Assembly (NCBI RefSeq): GCF_000377505.1 | Contig: NZ_KB898199.1 | Span: 1 to 64,000 of the forward strand | DNA length: 64,000 nt | Origin: Paenibacillus massiliensis 2301065 = DSM 16942 | GTDB taxonomy: Bacteria; Bacillota; Bacilli; Paenibacillales; Paenibacillaceae | Direction: 5' to 3' | Notes under the pieces: generated by a model | Seen by the model: only the letters and a program-made list of their open reading frames with translations | Database searches by the model: none | Told to the model about the DNA's origin: nothing | Made by a program: the position numbers and the translations under genes | In this document: positions 7,550 through 16,500 of the stretch, one piece after another | Layout: each line of letters begins with the position of its first letter | Numbering within the stretch: position 1 is the first letter of the stretch

Positions 7550-7650
7550 TTATTTCATAACCTTCTCCCTTGCCGCTTCTCAGGGGACAGTTTCTCTTTT
7601 AGAGGAAAATGCTTCCTTACGTCGAATTATGGTGCAAAGGAGGAGAGCAA

Positions 7651-7943
7651 ATGGATAACTGGGCTAATGACAATGAGAAAGTTAAAGGGATTCCGACCGC
7701 TATTGGGAAACTATGCGGTGATAAAATCGAATGGGAGTTAAAGGTTATAATCGTAACCCCAATAGTTATCGAATTAACTGCTAATAATTTGACTAAAATA
7801 ATAACATATGAGGGAATTGAGGATGCTGAGCGATATATTCTATTTAATTTTTTGATCCCTCAAAGAAAAAAGAGGATTTGTTACAAGCAGCATTTCATCG
7901 AATCCTAACTGAAGAATTCCAAATAAAAATTGAAGAGAATTAA
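7651..7943 (+). pseudogene. Small unknown gene with a frameshift
   Basis: ATG at 7651 follows AAAGGAGG. The first frame runs 85 codons to 7908, but from the T-run at 7848-7853 another frame continues naturally (FDPSKKKEDLL...LTEEFQIKIEEN) to TAA at 7941-7943. Adding one T to the run would join both into a 97-residue protein. The N-terminal part resembles a small beta domain (GKLCGDKIEWELKV). Function unknown. A terminator follows within three bases. Confidence 0.6.
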
Positions 7944-7945
7944 GG

Positions 7946-7969
7946 CATCCTTCGGGATGTTTTTTCTTT
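7946..7969 (+). terminator. Terminator with UUCG tetraloop
   Basis: CATCC-TTCG-GGATG followed by TTTTTTCTTTT. Confidence 0.75.
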
Positions 7970-8000
7970 TACATACAGTTTGAGAGAGGAGCTGATCTGT

Positions 8001-8504
8001 GTGGCATTGACAGCCAAACAACAGAAATTTGCAGATGAATACCTGATAGACCTCAATGCCACGCAGGCAGCTATCAGGGCAGACTATAGCAGTAAAACGG
8101 CAAAAGAGATAGGTTGCGAGAATCTAACAAAACCTAACATTCGCGCGTACATTGATGAGCGTATGGCCATATTATCCCGAAGAACAGGGGTTAACCAGGA
8201 ACGGATTATGAGGGAATTGGCCCGTGTAGCCTTTTTGGATCCTACGAAGTTGGTTGATATGGACAGTGCAGCACTCAAGGAAGATACCAGCGATGATGAC
8301 CGTGCAGCTATAGCTTCAGTCAAGGTTAAGACCATGAAGGGCGACGTTGATATGGTCGAGCGCGAGGTGAAATTCGCCGATAAGCTGAAGGCGCTGGAGC
8401 TACTTGGCAAGCGCTTCGGCATGTGGATTGATAAGCAGCAGATAGACGTTCAGGGCGCCGTCCAGATCGTGGATGATATTCCGAAGGGGCCTGACAGCTC
8501 ATGA
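8001..8504 (+). CDS. terS: Phage terminase small subunit
   Basis: 167 residues, intact. The start LTAKQQKFADEYLIDLNATQAA, followed by TAKEIGCENLTKPNIRAYIDER, is characteristic of the Terminase_2 family (PBSX XtmA-like), which binds the phage pac site and feeds DNA to the large subunit. GTG at 8001 is preferred because GAGAGGAG lies at 7985-7992; a TTG at 7980 would put that site inside the gene. Its stop overlaps the next start (ATGA at 8501-8504), the usual terS-terL coupling. The intact frame contrasts with the destroyed partner. Confidence 0.9.
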   Translation: MALTAKQQKFADEYLIDLNATQAAIRADYSSKTAKEIGCENLTKPNIRAYIDERMAILSRRTGVNQERIMRELARVAFLDPTKLVDMDSAALKEDTSDDDRAAIASVKVKTMKGDVDMVEREVKFADKLKALELLGKRFGMWIDKQQIDVQGAVQIVDDIPKGPDSS

Positions 8505-9725
8505 CTGCACTCAGTTCGCTGATAGCGCCGAGCTTCTACAGTGTGCACCATGCACTGAAGGAGGACCGGTATACTCACTACTGGCTTAAGGGTGGACGTG
8601 GTAGTACGAAATCGTCCTTTATCAGTCTGGAGATCATACTCGGAATCATGAGGGATCCGAACGCGAATGGCGTAGCCTTGCGTAAGGTCAAAGAGAACCT
8701 ACGTGAGAGTGTGTATGAGCAGCTACTATGGGCCATTGAGGCGCTAGGGGTATCCCATCTTTGGCATGACAGTGTAAGCCCTATGAGTCTAACATATACA
8801 CCTACGGGATAAAAGATCTTATTCCGTGGTGCCGATAAGCCAAAAAAGGTAAAGTCAAGTAAGCTGCGGCACGGGTACAACAAGTATGTTTGGTATGAAG
8901 AGTTTGACGAGTTTGACGGAATGGAAGCTGTTCGGACTATCAACCAGACGTTTCTACGCGGCGGCGAGACGTTCACCGTATTCTACAGCTATAACCCGCC
9001 ACAGAGTCAGCGAAACTGGGTGAATGCTGAAGTGACAGAACAGCGTTCGGATCGGCTGGTACACCATAGCACCTATGAGACTGTACCTCGGCAATGGCCG
9101 GGTGAACAGTTTTTTGTTGAGGCTGAGCATCTGAAGAGTACTAAGTTCGGCAAATATGAGCATGAATATCTGGGCAAAGTGACGGGGACCGGAGGGGAGA
9201 TATTCACGAATCTCACATTCCGGGAGATTACCGACGACGAAATCCGCATCTTTGACCAGATTCGCCGTGGCGTTGACTTTGGCTTTGCGAAGGACCCAGC
9301 ACATTACGGGACAATGCATTATGACAAGACCCGTCAGTGACTGTATATCTTCCACGAACTGCATAAGATGCAGTGCCGATCACATCAAGGCAGAGAACCC
9401 GAATAATGGAATGGTAACTGCCGATTCCGCTGAGCCGAAGTCTATCGCTGAAATCAAGGGATACGGCGTTCGGATTAAAGGGGCCAAGAAGGGTCCCGAT
9501 TCCGTGGAGTACGGCATTAAGTTCCTGCAGGATCTGATTGAGATTATCATTGACCTGGTACGCTGCCCGAACACCAAGCGGGAATTCTACGGGTACGAGT
9601 TGGAGCCTGACAGTAATGGTGGCTTCAAGGCAGGCTACCCAGACAAGGATAATCACAGTATCGACATGACGCGTTATGAGCTGGAAGATAATATGTCAAG
9701 AGGCGGCGTGTCCTTCAGGAAATAA
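8501..9725 (+). pseudogene. terL: Phage terminase large subunit, inactivated
   Basis: The frame opens MTALSSLIAPSFYSVHHAL and keeps the ATPase Walker A region (KGGRGSTKSS) and the strand VALRKVKENLRESVYEQ. It is then interrupted by TAA at 8810-8812, continues in the same frame (ILFRGADKPKKVK, VWYEEFDEFDG), is stopped again by TGA at 9338-9340, and near 9375 shifts frame before DHIKAENPNNGMV. The nuclease part (TADSAEPKSIAEI, GPDSVEYGI) is recognisable to the end at 9725. The motor that packages phage DNA is thus certainly lost, so the element cannot form phage on its own. Confidence 0.88.
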
Positions 9726-9740
9726 GAGAGGAGGAAGCAC

Positions 9741-9895
9741 ATGAGCACACTACAGGAGATCCTAGAGAATCTGGATGCCAATGCACCGATGTCATTGCAG
9801 GAGATCATCCGGGAGGAAGTCAGCACATGGATGGCATCCGAGGAACGTAAGCGGATGCTAGAGGGCTCCGCGCTGGGGCAAAATACCGAATCACA
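9741..9895 (+). pseudogene. Phage portal protein, N-terminal fragment
   Basis: ATG at 9741 follows GAGAGGAGGAA. MSTLQEILENLDANAPMSLQEIIREEVSTWM, then EERKRMLEG, looks like the head of SPP1/PBSX-type portal proteins, which stand directly after terL. The familiar continuation after MLEG is missing; an IS3-type sequence begins by about 9895. The stop at 9935 lies in IS sequence. Confidence 0.6.
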
Positions 9896-10425
9896 ATATC
9901 CGAGACCAAGGAGTAGATGGGACGAGATCCGATAGTGTAGGTGATAATTTCACCGTTAAACAAGTCCAATACGGGAGATAGGTACAGCTTCTGACCCAAC
10001 AACTTAAACTCCGTAATGTCGGTAACCCACTTCTCATTTGGCTTTTGCGCCTGAAAATGGCGGTCAAGCAGGTTTGGGGCTATTTTACCTACAGTTCCTT
10101 TGTATGAACGGTATTTCTTCATTCGAACTACGCATTTCAAACCTAACTCCTTCATGATACGCTGCACTTTTTTATGATTAACCCGATAGTCGCGATTTAA
10201 GAGCTCATCACGTATTCGACGATAGCCGTAAAGGCCCTTATGTTCCTCATAGATGTCTTGAATCATTGACTTCAGTTCTGCATCTGGGTCAGGCTTGTCC
10301 AATTGCTTCAACCAGTAATAAAACGTGCTTCGAGGGATGTCTGCCAGTCGTAGTAATGCCATCACCGGAAATTCAAGCCTTAATTCATAGACTACTTGCG
10401 CTTTGTCTTGTTTGGTGATTTTTCC
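9896..10425 (-). pseudogene. IS3-family transposase OrfB, C-terminally truncated
   Basis: The frame begins by -1 frameshifting out of OrfA (KQDKAQVVYELRLEFPV) and shows ALLRLADIPRSTFYYW, GLYGYRRIRDELL, VNHKKVQRIMKELGL, then the first catalytic aspartate in KWVTDITEFKL and the second near LSPVLDLFNGEI. After TIGSRPIYSLVSD the similarity ends; the third catalytic residue (glutamate) is absent. It cannot be active. Confidence 0.8.
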
Positions 10426-10913
10426 TTGTTTTGAACTAAGGCATTCAACTTTTTTAGATATGCGTTTTCCATCCGCAAACGTTCTAGTTCGGCCTGTAAT
10501 GCTTCAATTGATCCTTGCGCAGGCTTATTCTGATTAGATCCGTTATTCTGTTTATCTGCCATGATACGACGCCCCTTTTTCTTTGGTATTAGGGCGTCGC
10601 TACCATATTCATTATATTCACTGCGCCACCTTCGAATAACCCCTGGTGAAGAGATATTGAAGATCACAGCAGCTTCATTTGGAGACGTCCCGTTCTCATT
10701 CATATAGTTGAGTACGTCTAGTTTAAATGGCATGGAGTAGGCTGTATAGCTTTTTTCAAAGGCTTTTAAACCGTGATATTCGTATTGCTTGATCCACATA
10801 CGCAAAACTTCATGATTCACGCCTAAAGCCTTGGCAATGCTCTTTGCCCCAGCAGACCCCGAAAGATATTGATTGATCGCTTCTTTTTTTAATTCTAAAT
10901 TAAATTTGGACAA
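10392..10913 (-). CDS. IS3-family transposase OrfA
   Basis: 173 residues from a TTG codon preceded by GGAGG (the usual start in this IS group). It has two helix-turn-helix modules (ELKKEAINQYLSGSAGAKSIAKA and PNEAAVIFNISSPGVIRRW) and a C-terminal leucine-zipper-like coil (EALQAELERLRMENAYLKKL), all typical of IS150-type OrfA, which binds the IS ends. Frame intact, but useless without OrfB. Confidence 0.8.
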   Translation of the reverse strand: MSKFNLELKKEAINQYLSGSAGAKSIAKALGVNHEVLRMWIKQYEYHGLKAFEKSYTAYSMPFKLDVLNYMNENGTSPNEAAVIFNISSPGVIRRWRSEYNEYGSDALIPKKKGRRIMADKQNNGSNQNKPAQGSIEALQAELERLRMENAYLKKLNALVQNKEKSPNKTKRK

Positions 10914-10983
10914 AAAAACTGCACCTCCAACTGTTAGATGGTGTCTAACAATTGGGGTGCAGTTCAGGCTTGGCCTCACTGCT

Positions 10984-11070
10984 CTTTGTTTTGGGGACGA
11001 ATTGGGGACAGACTATAGGCCAAATGATATACTTCAGTCCACATGAGAACAAAATGCAAACGCCGTAAAC
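10984..11070 (+). pseudogene. Possible C-terminal remnant of the element integrase
   Basis: A short open frame reads SLLFVLGTNWGQT and ends at TAA 11068-11070, 60 bases before the right attachment site. Tails with GTxWGQ are common at the end of phage tyrosine recombinases that terminate beside their attachment site. A similar run (VGTFWGRN) occurs at 5168 next to attL. No catalytic residues remain, so this rests on tail similarity and position only. Confidence 0.3.
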
Positions 11071-11128
11071 CCTTGATATCAATGGGTTTTTAGAAGTTGT
11101 TCCAATTGAGATACATGACCCATCCCCT

Positions 11129-11177
11129 TTGACAGGGTAGGGGGTCAGTGGTTCGAGCCCACTACAGATCATAGCCA
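11129..11177 (+). repeat. Right attachment site (attR)
   Basis: Copy of the 3' part of tRNA-Val (TTGACAGGG to ATAGCCA) with one extra G in the G-run. The acceptor 5' half and D arm are missing, so it is not a tRNA. The tRNA terminator hairpin (CCCTTGC-ATT-GCAAGGG with CTCTTTTC) follows at 11182-11205. Confidence 0.85.
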
Positions 11178-11181
11178 AGAG

Positions 11182-11207
11182 CCCTTGCATTGCAAGGGCT
11201 CTTTTCT
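11182..11207 (+). terminator. Terminator behind attR
   Basis: GAGCCCTTGC-ATT-GCAAGGGCTC followed by TTTTC; longer stem than the copy at 5105. Confidence 0.7.
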
Positions 11208-11234
11208 TGATTAATTGCTCAAGAAGAGCTGGGC

Positions 11235-11704
11235 ATGGATCTTTATGATTTCAAGCTGGAGCACATTAAGCAATTCCTGACATCATTCGTATAGCCGACC
11301 AGGAGAAGGAATACAAGAAGAACAATGGTATCGTCAGCCCTTCGATCAAGAAGGACTATAACGAACTTGTCACGAACAGCTATGTGGTGCGGCCCGCTAG
11401 AAATGTACGAACGAGGGATGCCAATGCTGCTGCGCACCCTGCCCTGATTAACCGTAGAATTGCAACGTTGGCCGAGTATTACGGCCGGAAGGGGCTTACT
11501 CCCACTAATATTCGTAATAGTGGCATGCTCAAGATGGCCAGAGATCTGTATGCGGAGAAGGGGAAATTGGGAGATATTGAGTTTAAACTGATCTGCGTTC
11601 ATTACAATACTGGCATTACAGCTGCTGGCTACAACCTGAACCGCTTCAAGATTGATTTTCTCAATCATGACACGTTGAACCAGATCTATTCGTTGAACCT
11701 TTGA
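11235..11704 (+). pseudogene. Unknown protein gene with a frameshift, possibly recombinase-like
   Basis: A first frame starts at ATG 11235 (MDLYDFKLEHIKQFL) and stops after 18 residues. A second frame continues from about 11283 (DIIRIADQEKEYKK...SYVVRPARNVRTRDA...LTPTNIRNSGMLKMARDLY...IYSLNL) to TGA at 11704. The two look like one gene broken by an indel near 11278. The part LTPTNIRNSGMLKMARDLY resembles the region around the conserved arginine of short phage tyrosine recombinases, but other catalytic residues are not evident. Alternative: the second frame is a complete small protein starting from GTG 11384. Confidence 0.4.
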
Positions 11705-11708
11705 GGAT

Positions 11709-11735
11709 AAAGCACAGGCTTTATTCTCTTTTTTG
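11709..11735 (+). terminator. Terminator
   Basis: GATAAAGC-ACAG-GCTTTATTC followed by TCTTTTTT just after the stop at 11704. A second hairpin with T-run (AGGAACA-GGT-GTTCCTGTTTTTTTT) stands at 11821-11845. The rest of 11705-11980 holds no supported gene. Confidence 0.6.
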
Positions 11736-11980
11736 TGGTGTGAAATAGACAAGCTGAAAGTTAGTCTTTTATCTACCAAAACATCGGCGATTATGGAAGG
11801 GGATTATGTTACGATAAACAGGAACAGGTGTTCCTGTTTTTTTTATTTTCACATCAACTATTTAACATATAGCTTGGCTTCTGACATGAAGACGAAGGGA
11901 CGACTTTTTGACTGGAAATTCCCTTCAATAGAGCTGATTATTCGCTTGTACCGCAAGGCTAATCAAGGGGGCTAGAAAAT

Positions 11981-12358
11981 ATGGAGAATGTAATTCAATT
12001 ACTGGATATTGACAATAAATCGTTGGAGCTGATAGCTACTGTGGAGTTTTTGTTCACGACTGAGCATGAGATCGAACAGTTGCTGATGGATTGCATCGGG
12101 GCAAGCGAGGATCAGATTCATCAGTACCTCATTCATTATCGACAACAAAAGATCCGATTCACCCGCTATGCATCTTGCGAGGAGTTCGTGAAGGCATACA
12201 CGGTAGACCAAGTACCAGCACTGGAACGGCTTTTTCAGGAGTATATTAGTCCGGCCAAGCTTGCGCGGTTTCATTGTGATGATCCTGAGGACATCTATTA
12301 TCGACATAGCAAGAATATCGACATTCGTTTCAATCGATTCGCTATGTATTTTATGTGA
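11981..12358 (+). CDS. Hypothetical protein, accessory region
   Basis: 125 residues, soluble and helix-rich, acidic. ATG is preceded by AAGGGGGC. No known family recognised. The sequence (FLFTTEHEIEQLLMDCIGASEDQIHQYLIHYRQQ) suggests a helical bundle. It heads a run of three small same-strand genes just outside attR, with short spacing (12358, 12388, 12582), probably an operon of phage or plasmid origin. Confidence 0.55.
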   Translation: MENVIQLLDIDNKSLELIATVEFLFTTEHEIEQLLMDCIGASEDQIHQYLIHYRQQKIRFTRYASCEEFVKAYTVDQVPALERLFQEYISPAKLARFHCDDPEDIYYRHSKNIDIRFNRFAMYFM

Positions 12359-12387
12359 CTGATTTATGGAATGGGGAGATGGGCAGG

Positions 12388-12531
12388 ATGCGAGATTTTA
12401 ATATTGAGCGGTTTAATGAGCTGTACCTTTATTTGACGATGGATGATTGTGATTACGGTGAATTGCAGGAGCTGCGCGACAAGATTCATGACCTCCTGAA
12501 CGTTGTGCTGGATAAAATGGAGGCATTCTGA
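12388..12531 (+). CDS. Small hypothetical protein (47 aa)
   Basis: ATG at 12388 lies 10 bases after GGGGAG. Product is acidic and helical (RFNELYLYLTMDDCDYGELQ, then ELRDKIHDLLNVVLDKMEAF). Its TGA overlaps an ATG (TGATG) that opens a further 12-codon frame to 12569, possibly only a leader. No family recognised. Supported by ribosome binding site and tight spacing with its neighbours. Confidence 0.45.
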   Translation: MRDFNIERFNELYLYLTMDDCDYGELQELRDKIHDLLNVVLDKMEAF

Positions 12532-12581
12532 TGCGAGATTTGGGACTAGGCGAGTGCGAGGCATCTTAAGGGGGGACAGCT

Positions 12582-12824
12582 ATGAATCAGCAAGAGCAGT
12601 GGATTGCGTTAAGCAGCGAGGAAGAAGAGGCCACCCATGTCAGAATTATGGAGAATCGATTTCATGTGCCGGTTACGATCGGAGCGATGTATGAGTTGAA
12701 AATAATCCACTATGGAGCGGCTTCAGTCGTCAGAAGTGAGCGGTATATTATTGACGATAACGGTGCAGATAATTTTTCCTTTGCGTTATGTTGCAAAAAA
12801 GAGTTCTATAAGAAGAGGGACTAG
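12582..12824 (+). CDS. Small hypothetical protein (80 aa)
   Basis: ATG at 12582 is preceded by AAGGGGGGAC. Acidic head (LSSEEEEATHVRIMENRF) then a beta-rich domain with two cysteines (FALCCKKEFYKK). No family recognised. Last gene of the small-gene run beyond attR. Confidence 0.5.
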   Translation: MNQQEQWIALSSEEEEATHVRIMENRFHVPVTIGAMYELKIIHYGAASVVRSERYIIDDNGADNFSFALCCKKEFYKKRD

Positions 12825-12935
12825 CCCTAACGAGTCATTTTAAATATGATATAAATTGTCTATGCTTATATATGAGAGAGTTTTGATAGATCTCAAGATT
12901 TAACTACTACAACCATGAAAGGTATGGTACTCCAT

Positions 12936-13352
12936 ATGAAAAAGTTCCTGTCCAACACATGGCCTATCCTGACGCTTGTCTGCGTGGCCTTGATTGCGGG
13001 TGGCATTACACTGGTGTATTTTCAAGGAAATAGTCTGCCCACGTCGGCTAGTCAAGTACAGCCTGCCCTTACGGATGCAGATCATGAGAATTACAATATC
13101 GTGACCGTAGAGGTCAAATCAGATGGCTTCTATCCTCGCAATATTGAAGTCGAGGCGGGTGTTCCTACCAAGATTAATTTCAAGAAAACGACGTCATCTA
13201 CCTGCATTACAGATGTTACCTCCCCGGATATGTCGATGCTGCTCTATCTAGAGGGCAAGGACAATTATTTCACGGTGGAGGATTTGCAGCCAGGCACCTA
13301 CAACTACAATTGTGGGATGTACATGTGCTTCGGTACAATTACCGTGATCTAA
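12936..13352 (+). CDS. Membrane-anchored cupredoxin-domain protein
   Basis: 138 residues. One hydrophobic segment near the N terminus (WPILTLVCVALIAGGITLVYF) anchors or exports it; the rest is a cupredoxin fold (DGFYPRNIEVEAGVPTKINFKK...SSTCITDVTSPD...LQPGTYNYNCGMYMCFGTITVI). The copper site would use Cys in STC, Cys in NCGM and Met, as in the EfeO-type cupredoxins, though the usual final CGMGM-(Y/K)G is here CGMYMCFG with an added cysteine. Probable role: extracellular copper binding or electron transfer. ATG 12936 is chosen over 12915 because GAAAGG precedes it and it starts MKKF. Confidence 0.75.
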   Translation: MKKFLSNTWPILTLVCVALIAGGITLVYFQGNSLPTSASQVQPALTDADHENYNIVTVEVKSDGFYPRNIEVEAGVPTKINFKKTTSSTCITDVTSPDMSMLLYLEGKDNYFTVEDLQPGTYNYNCGMYMCFGTITVI

Positions 13353-13419
13353 CACCAATAAGCATCTCCAACCATGATCTGGGAGTGACCTGATCTGGAT
13401 GGGGATGCTTATTGGTGTT
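13351..13419. terminator. Long hairpin after the cupredoxin gene
   Basis: AACACCAATAAGCATC (13351-13366) and its exact reverse complement (13404-13419) overlap the stop codon; the 37-base loop contains a smaller GATC-type hairpin. There is no T-run, so this may be a transcript-end or stability structure rather than a simple terminator. Nothing else is seen before the kinase stop at 13577 apart from a short AGCTC/GAGCT hairpin near 13560. Confidence 0.5.
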
Positions 13420-13576
13420 ACTAGTACCTTGACCTAGGTTATACAACCACTGCAAGTGGGGAGCCCTGCCGATCACTAAACCTAATTTCAGATTCGGTCA
13501 AAGTATCTAAAATACAAAAGTATCTAACCTACAATGGATGCGTGGCTATGCTTAGAGTTTAGCTCGCTTCCCTGAG

Positions 13577-16500
13577 CTAGACGCGAGCTCCTTGTGGAAT
13601 AACAAAGGACACCGTCGTGCCTACATCCGGTTCGCTCAGGATGGACAAGCCCTGACCGTACAAATGAATGAGACGCCGGTTCGTATTGGCTATGCCGATG
13701 CCGTTCTTCTCATGCATCGATGTAGTCAGTAGTTGCTGTACCTGCTCCTCTGTCATGCCCTTGCCATTATCCTGTACCTCCACCTTAATGCCTCCCTGCA
13801 CACGGGCAATGGTAAGCGTCAGTGTCCCACCTGCGGATCTGCTTAATAGTCCGTGTCTGACTGCATTTTCGACAAGAGGCTGTATGGAGAGCGGCGGTAG
13901 CATCAGCTCAATGGCTTGCCCCACATTCCATACGACAGACAGCCGTTCTCCGAAGCGCTCCTTCTCAATATAGAGGTAGGATTTGATTAGTTCCAGCTCA
14001 TGGGACAGCTTCACAAGCTCGCCCGTATTGAGATAATTGAAGCTAATGCGCAGGAAGGAGGCAAATACATCTCCCAGCTTGCGCATTCTGTCCGTGTCAA
14101 TATAGCTCAGCGCCATGACAGAGTTAAATGCATTGAACAGAAAGTGGGGCTGTATCTGTGCCTGAAGATAGGCTGCTTCAAGGCGCAGGCGTTCATTGAT
14201 CGATTGCTTCAGCGAGATTAACGCCCGGATTCGATACTTCAGCTCCATAGCATCCACCGGTTTGGTAACATAATCATTTGCGCCGGAAGAGAAGCCTGCA
14301 TAAATATCTGATGGCTGGGTCCGGGCTGTGAGCAGCAAGACAGGCAGCTCTGACATGGAATAACGCTCTCGTATCTGTTGAGTCAGCTCATACCCTGACA
14401 TCTGCGGCATCATGACATCCGCTATGAGTAAATCCCATGGTCTGGTGTCCAATATTTCAAGGGCCTCTCGTGCCGAAGCTACTGATGTGATGCTATAAGG
14501 CTCGGAGGACAGCATGCTCTCCAGCACCTTTAGATTAATGGGATTATCATCTACAGCTAAAATAAGAGTATGACCTGCAGGCAATAGGGGTTGCACCTTG
14601 CCGTCTAGGATCTCCTGCTGCGAGGCAGCATCGGCAAACAAGGGAACATCAGTATCTGTCAGTCCTGCTGCTGCAAGCTCTTCCTGTCGATAGGCTGCTT
14701 CAGCCTCCACATGCTCGGACAATGCAGCATTATCAGGTGTCATATCACGGGTAGTAGCTACGGGCAGATTAAAGATAAATACGGAGCCCTTATCAGGCTC
14801 TGACTCGACGTAGAGTGTCCCTCCGTGAAGCTCGATTAGTTGCTTGCAAATACTGAGCCCCAGTCCCATTCCCTGTTCCCCCTCGCTTCCAGAGCCACCT
14901 TGCTCGTAAGGCAGGAAGATCCGACGCTGAAGCTCTTCATTCATTCCGATGCCCGTGTCACGGACAGAGACCAGGATCTGATCGCCCTGGTGACCAGCCT
15001 GTAACTCGGCTGAGACAATAATGGTCCCTTGCTCTGTGTACTTCAAAGCATTGTGCAATAGATTGTGCACGATTTGCACGAGCCTTTTCTCGTCGGCCAT
15101 AACACTTGGCAGCGTATCTGGGATTTGAATCTGTAATTCAATGGGCTTGCGTTCCGTGATGAAGTTGAGCATGGCCGCAACTCCAGTCACAATGGATTGT
15201 ACCTTAAGGGGCTGCCTCTCCAGCACAATGCGTTGCTCCTTCAGGCGCACGACATCGAGCAGGTCGTCAATCAATTGCGACATCCGGCGACTAATCGTAA
15301 TGAGCAGCTTCATATCCTTCATACTGTTTGTGCTCAGTCTGTGCTTCTCTTGCTCTGCAAGATTATGGGCAATGTTCATAATGCCATGTAGAGGAGTCTT
15401 GAGCTCATGGGAGGTGTTCGCCAAGAACTGGTCCTTGAGCCGATCTGCGATCTGGAGCTGCTCATTCAGCCTCGCATTGGCTCTTGCATGCCGGAAATAT
15501 TTATTGAACCAGTATGTAGAGAAGCCCGTAATCGCAACAATCAGATCGACTGGATAATATACGGTCGTTATATTCCGGGCGGACTCTTCTCCACTCCACA
15601 TCAGATTAGACACCATGCCGCATATGCTGATGATGAGAAATACAATGTCGCGATCCATGTGCTGCTTGCTCAGCATGTTCCAGGTGATCATGACGAGCCA
15701 TATAAATGCTATGTAAAACAGCGCATCGAAGATATAATACTGTACAATCCCGTAGCTGAAGGATACAGGTGTGACCAACAATACCGCAGTAACTACAGCA
15801 CATACTGTAATAAATATTCGCAAGGCCACTGTCGAGGTCGGTCTGCTGGTGAACCTGCTGAAGAGCAATAGAATAAATACATTTTGCCATAATAGCAGAA
15901 TTACTCTCAGCTTGTAGGCCCAGGAGTAATCAATGGGCAACCATAACAGCAGGATGTTATCATGTCCGATCAGAATGGCAATTCCTGTGCATAGCGTTAG
16001 CATGAAGGTATAGATCAAACTTCGCTCTCCAGCACTGATTAAGTAGAGAATCAAAGCATACAATCCGTGAAGTGCCAGCACGAGGAAAATGAAGATTTGC
16101 AGCCCGATCGAATACCAGCGAACATAATCTATAGCGGCCTGTGATCCAAACCTTACAGGAGCAGCGATTCCACCCTTGCCAGGACTATCGAAATTCGACA
16201 TACGAATGACGAGTTCAACCGTATTGGTCGAATCTTTTTTCATCGAATAGGAAGGACTAAAGGATAGCTTGTGCGGGATATACTCCTCAGCTGTCGTAGC
16301 CACCTTACCCATAATTCCGGTCGTCTCCCCGTTAATCTCCACCTCGGCTGCTGCCTGCAGCTCCCTGAACCAGAAGGCAACGGGCTGATCCAAAGGGCCC
16401 GTGAGAATGCGTAAATGATAGGTTCCGTAGCCGTAGGATCGCTCCTTGTCCAGGTTCATGATATTTCCCCAATCACCCGGCACCTTAATGGCACTTGGGG

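Larger units (their letters stand above)
9896..10966 (-). mobile_element. Truncated IS3-family (IS150-like) insertion sequence
   Basis: One end is present at 10935-10966, with the terminal repeat TGAACTGCACCCCAATTG read on the minus strand. The other end is missing: the transposase stops being recognisable near 9896, before its last third. No target-site duplication can therefore be defined. The element reads against the phage genes. Confidence 0.8.

Noticed and set aside
11384..11704. Complete functional protein from GTG 11384
   Set aside because: Coding-like sequence continues at least 100 bases upstream in the same frame, so a broken longer gene is more likely.
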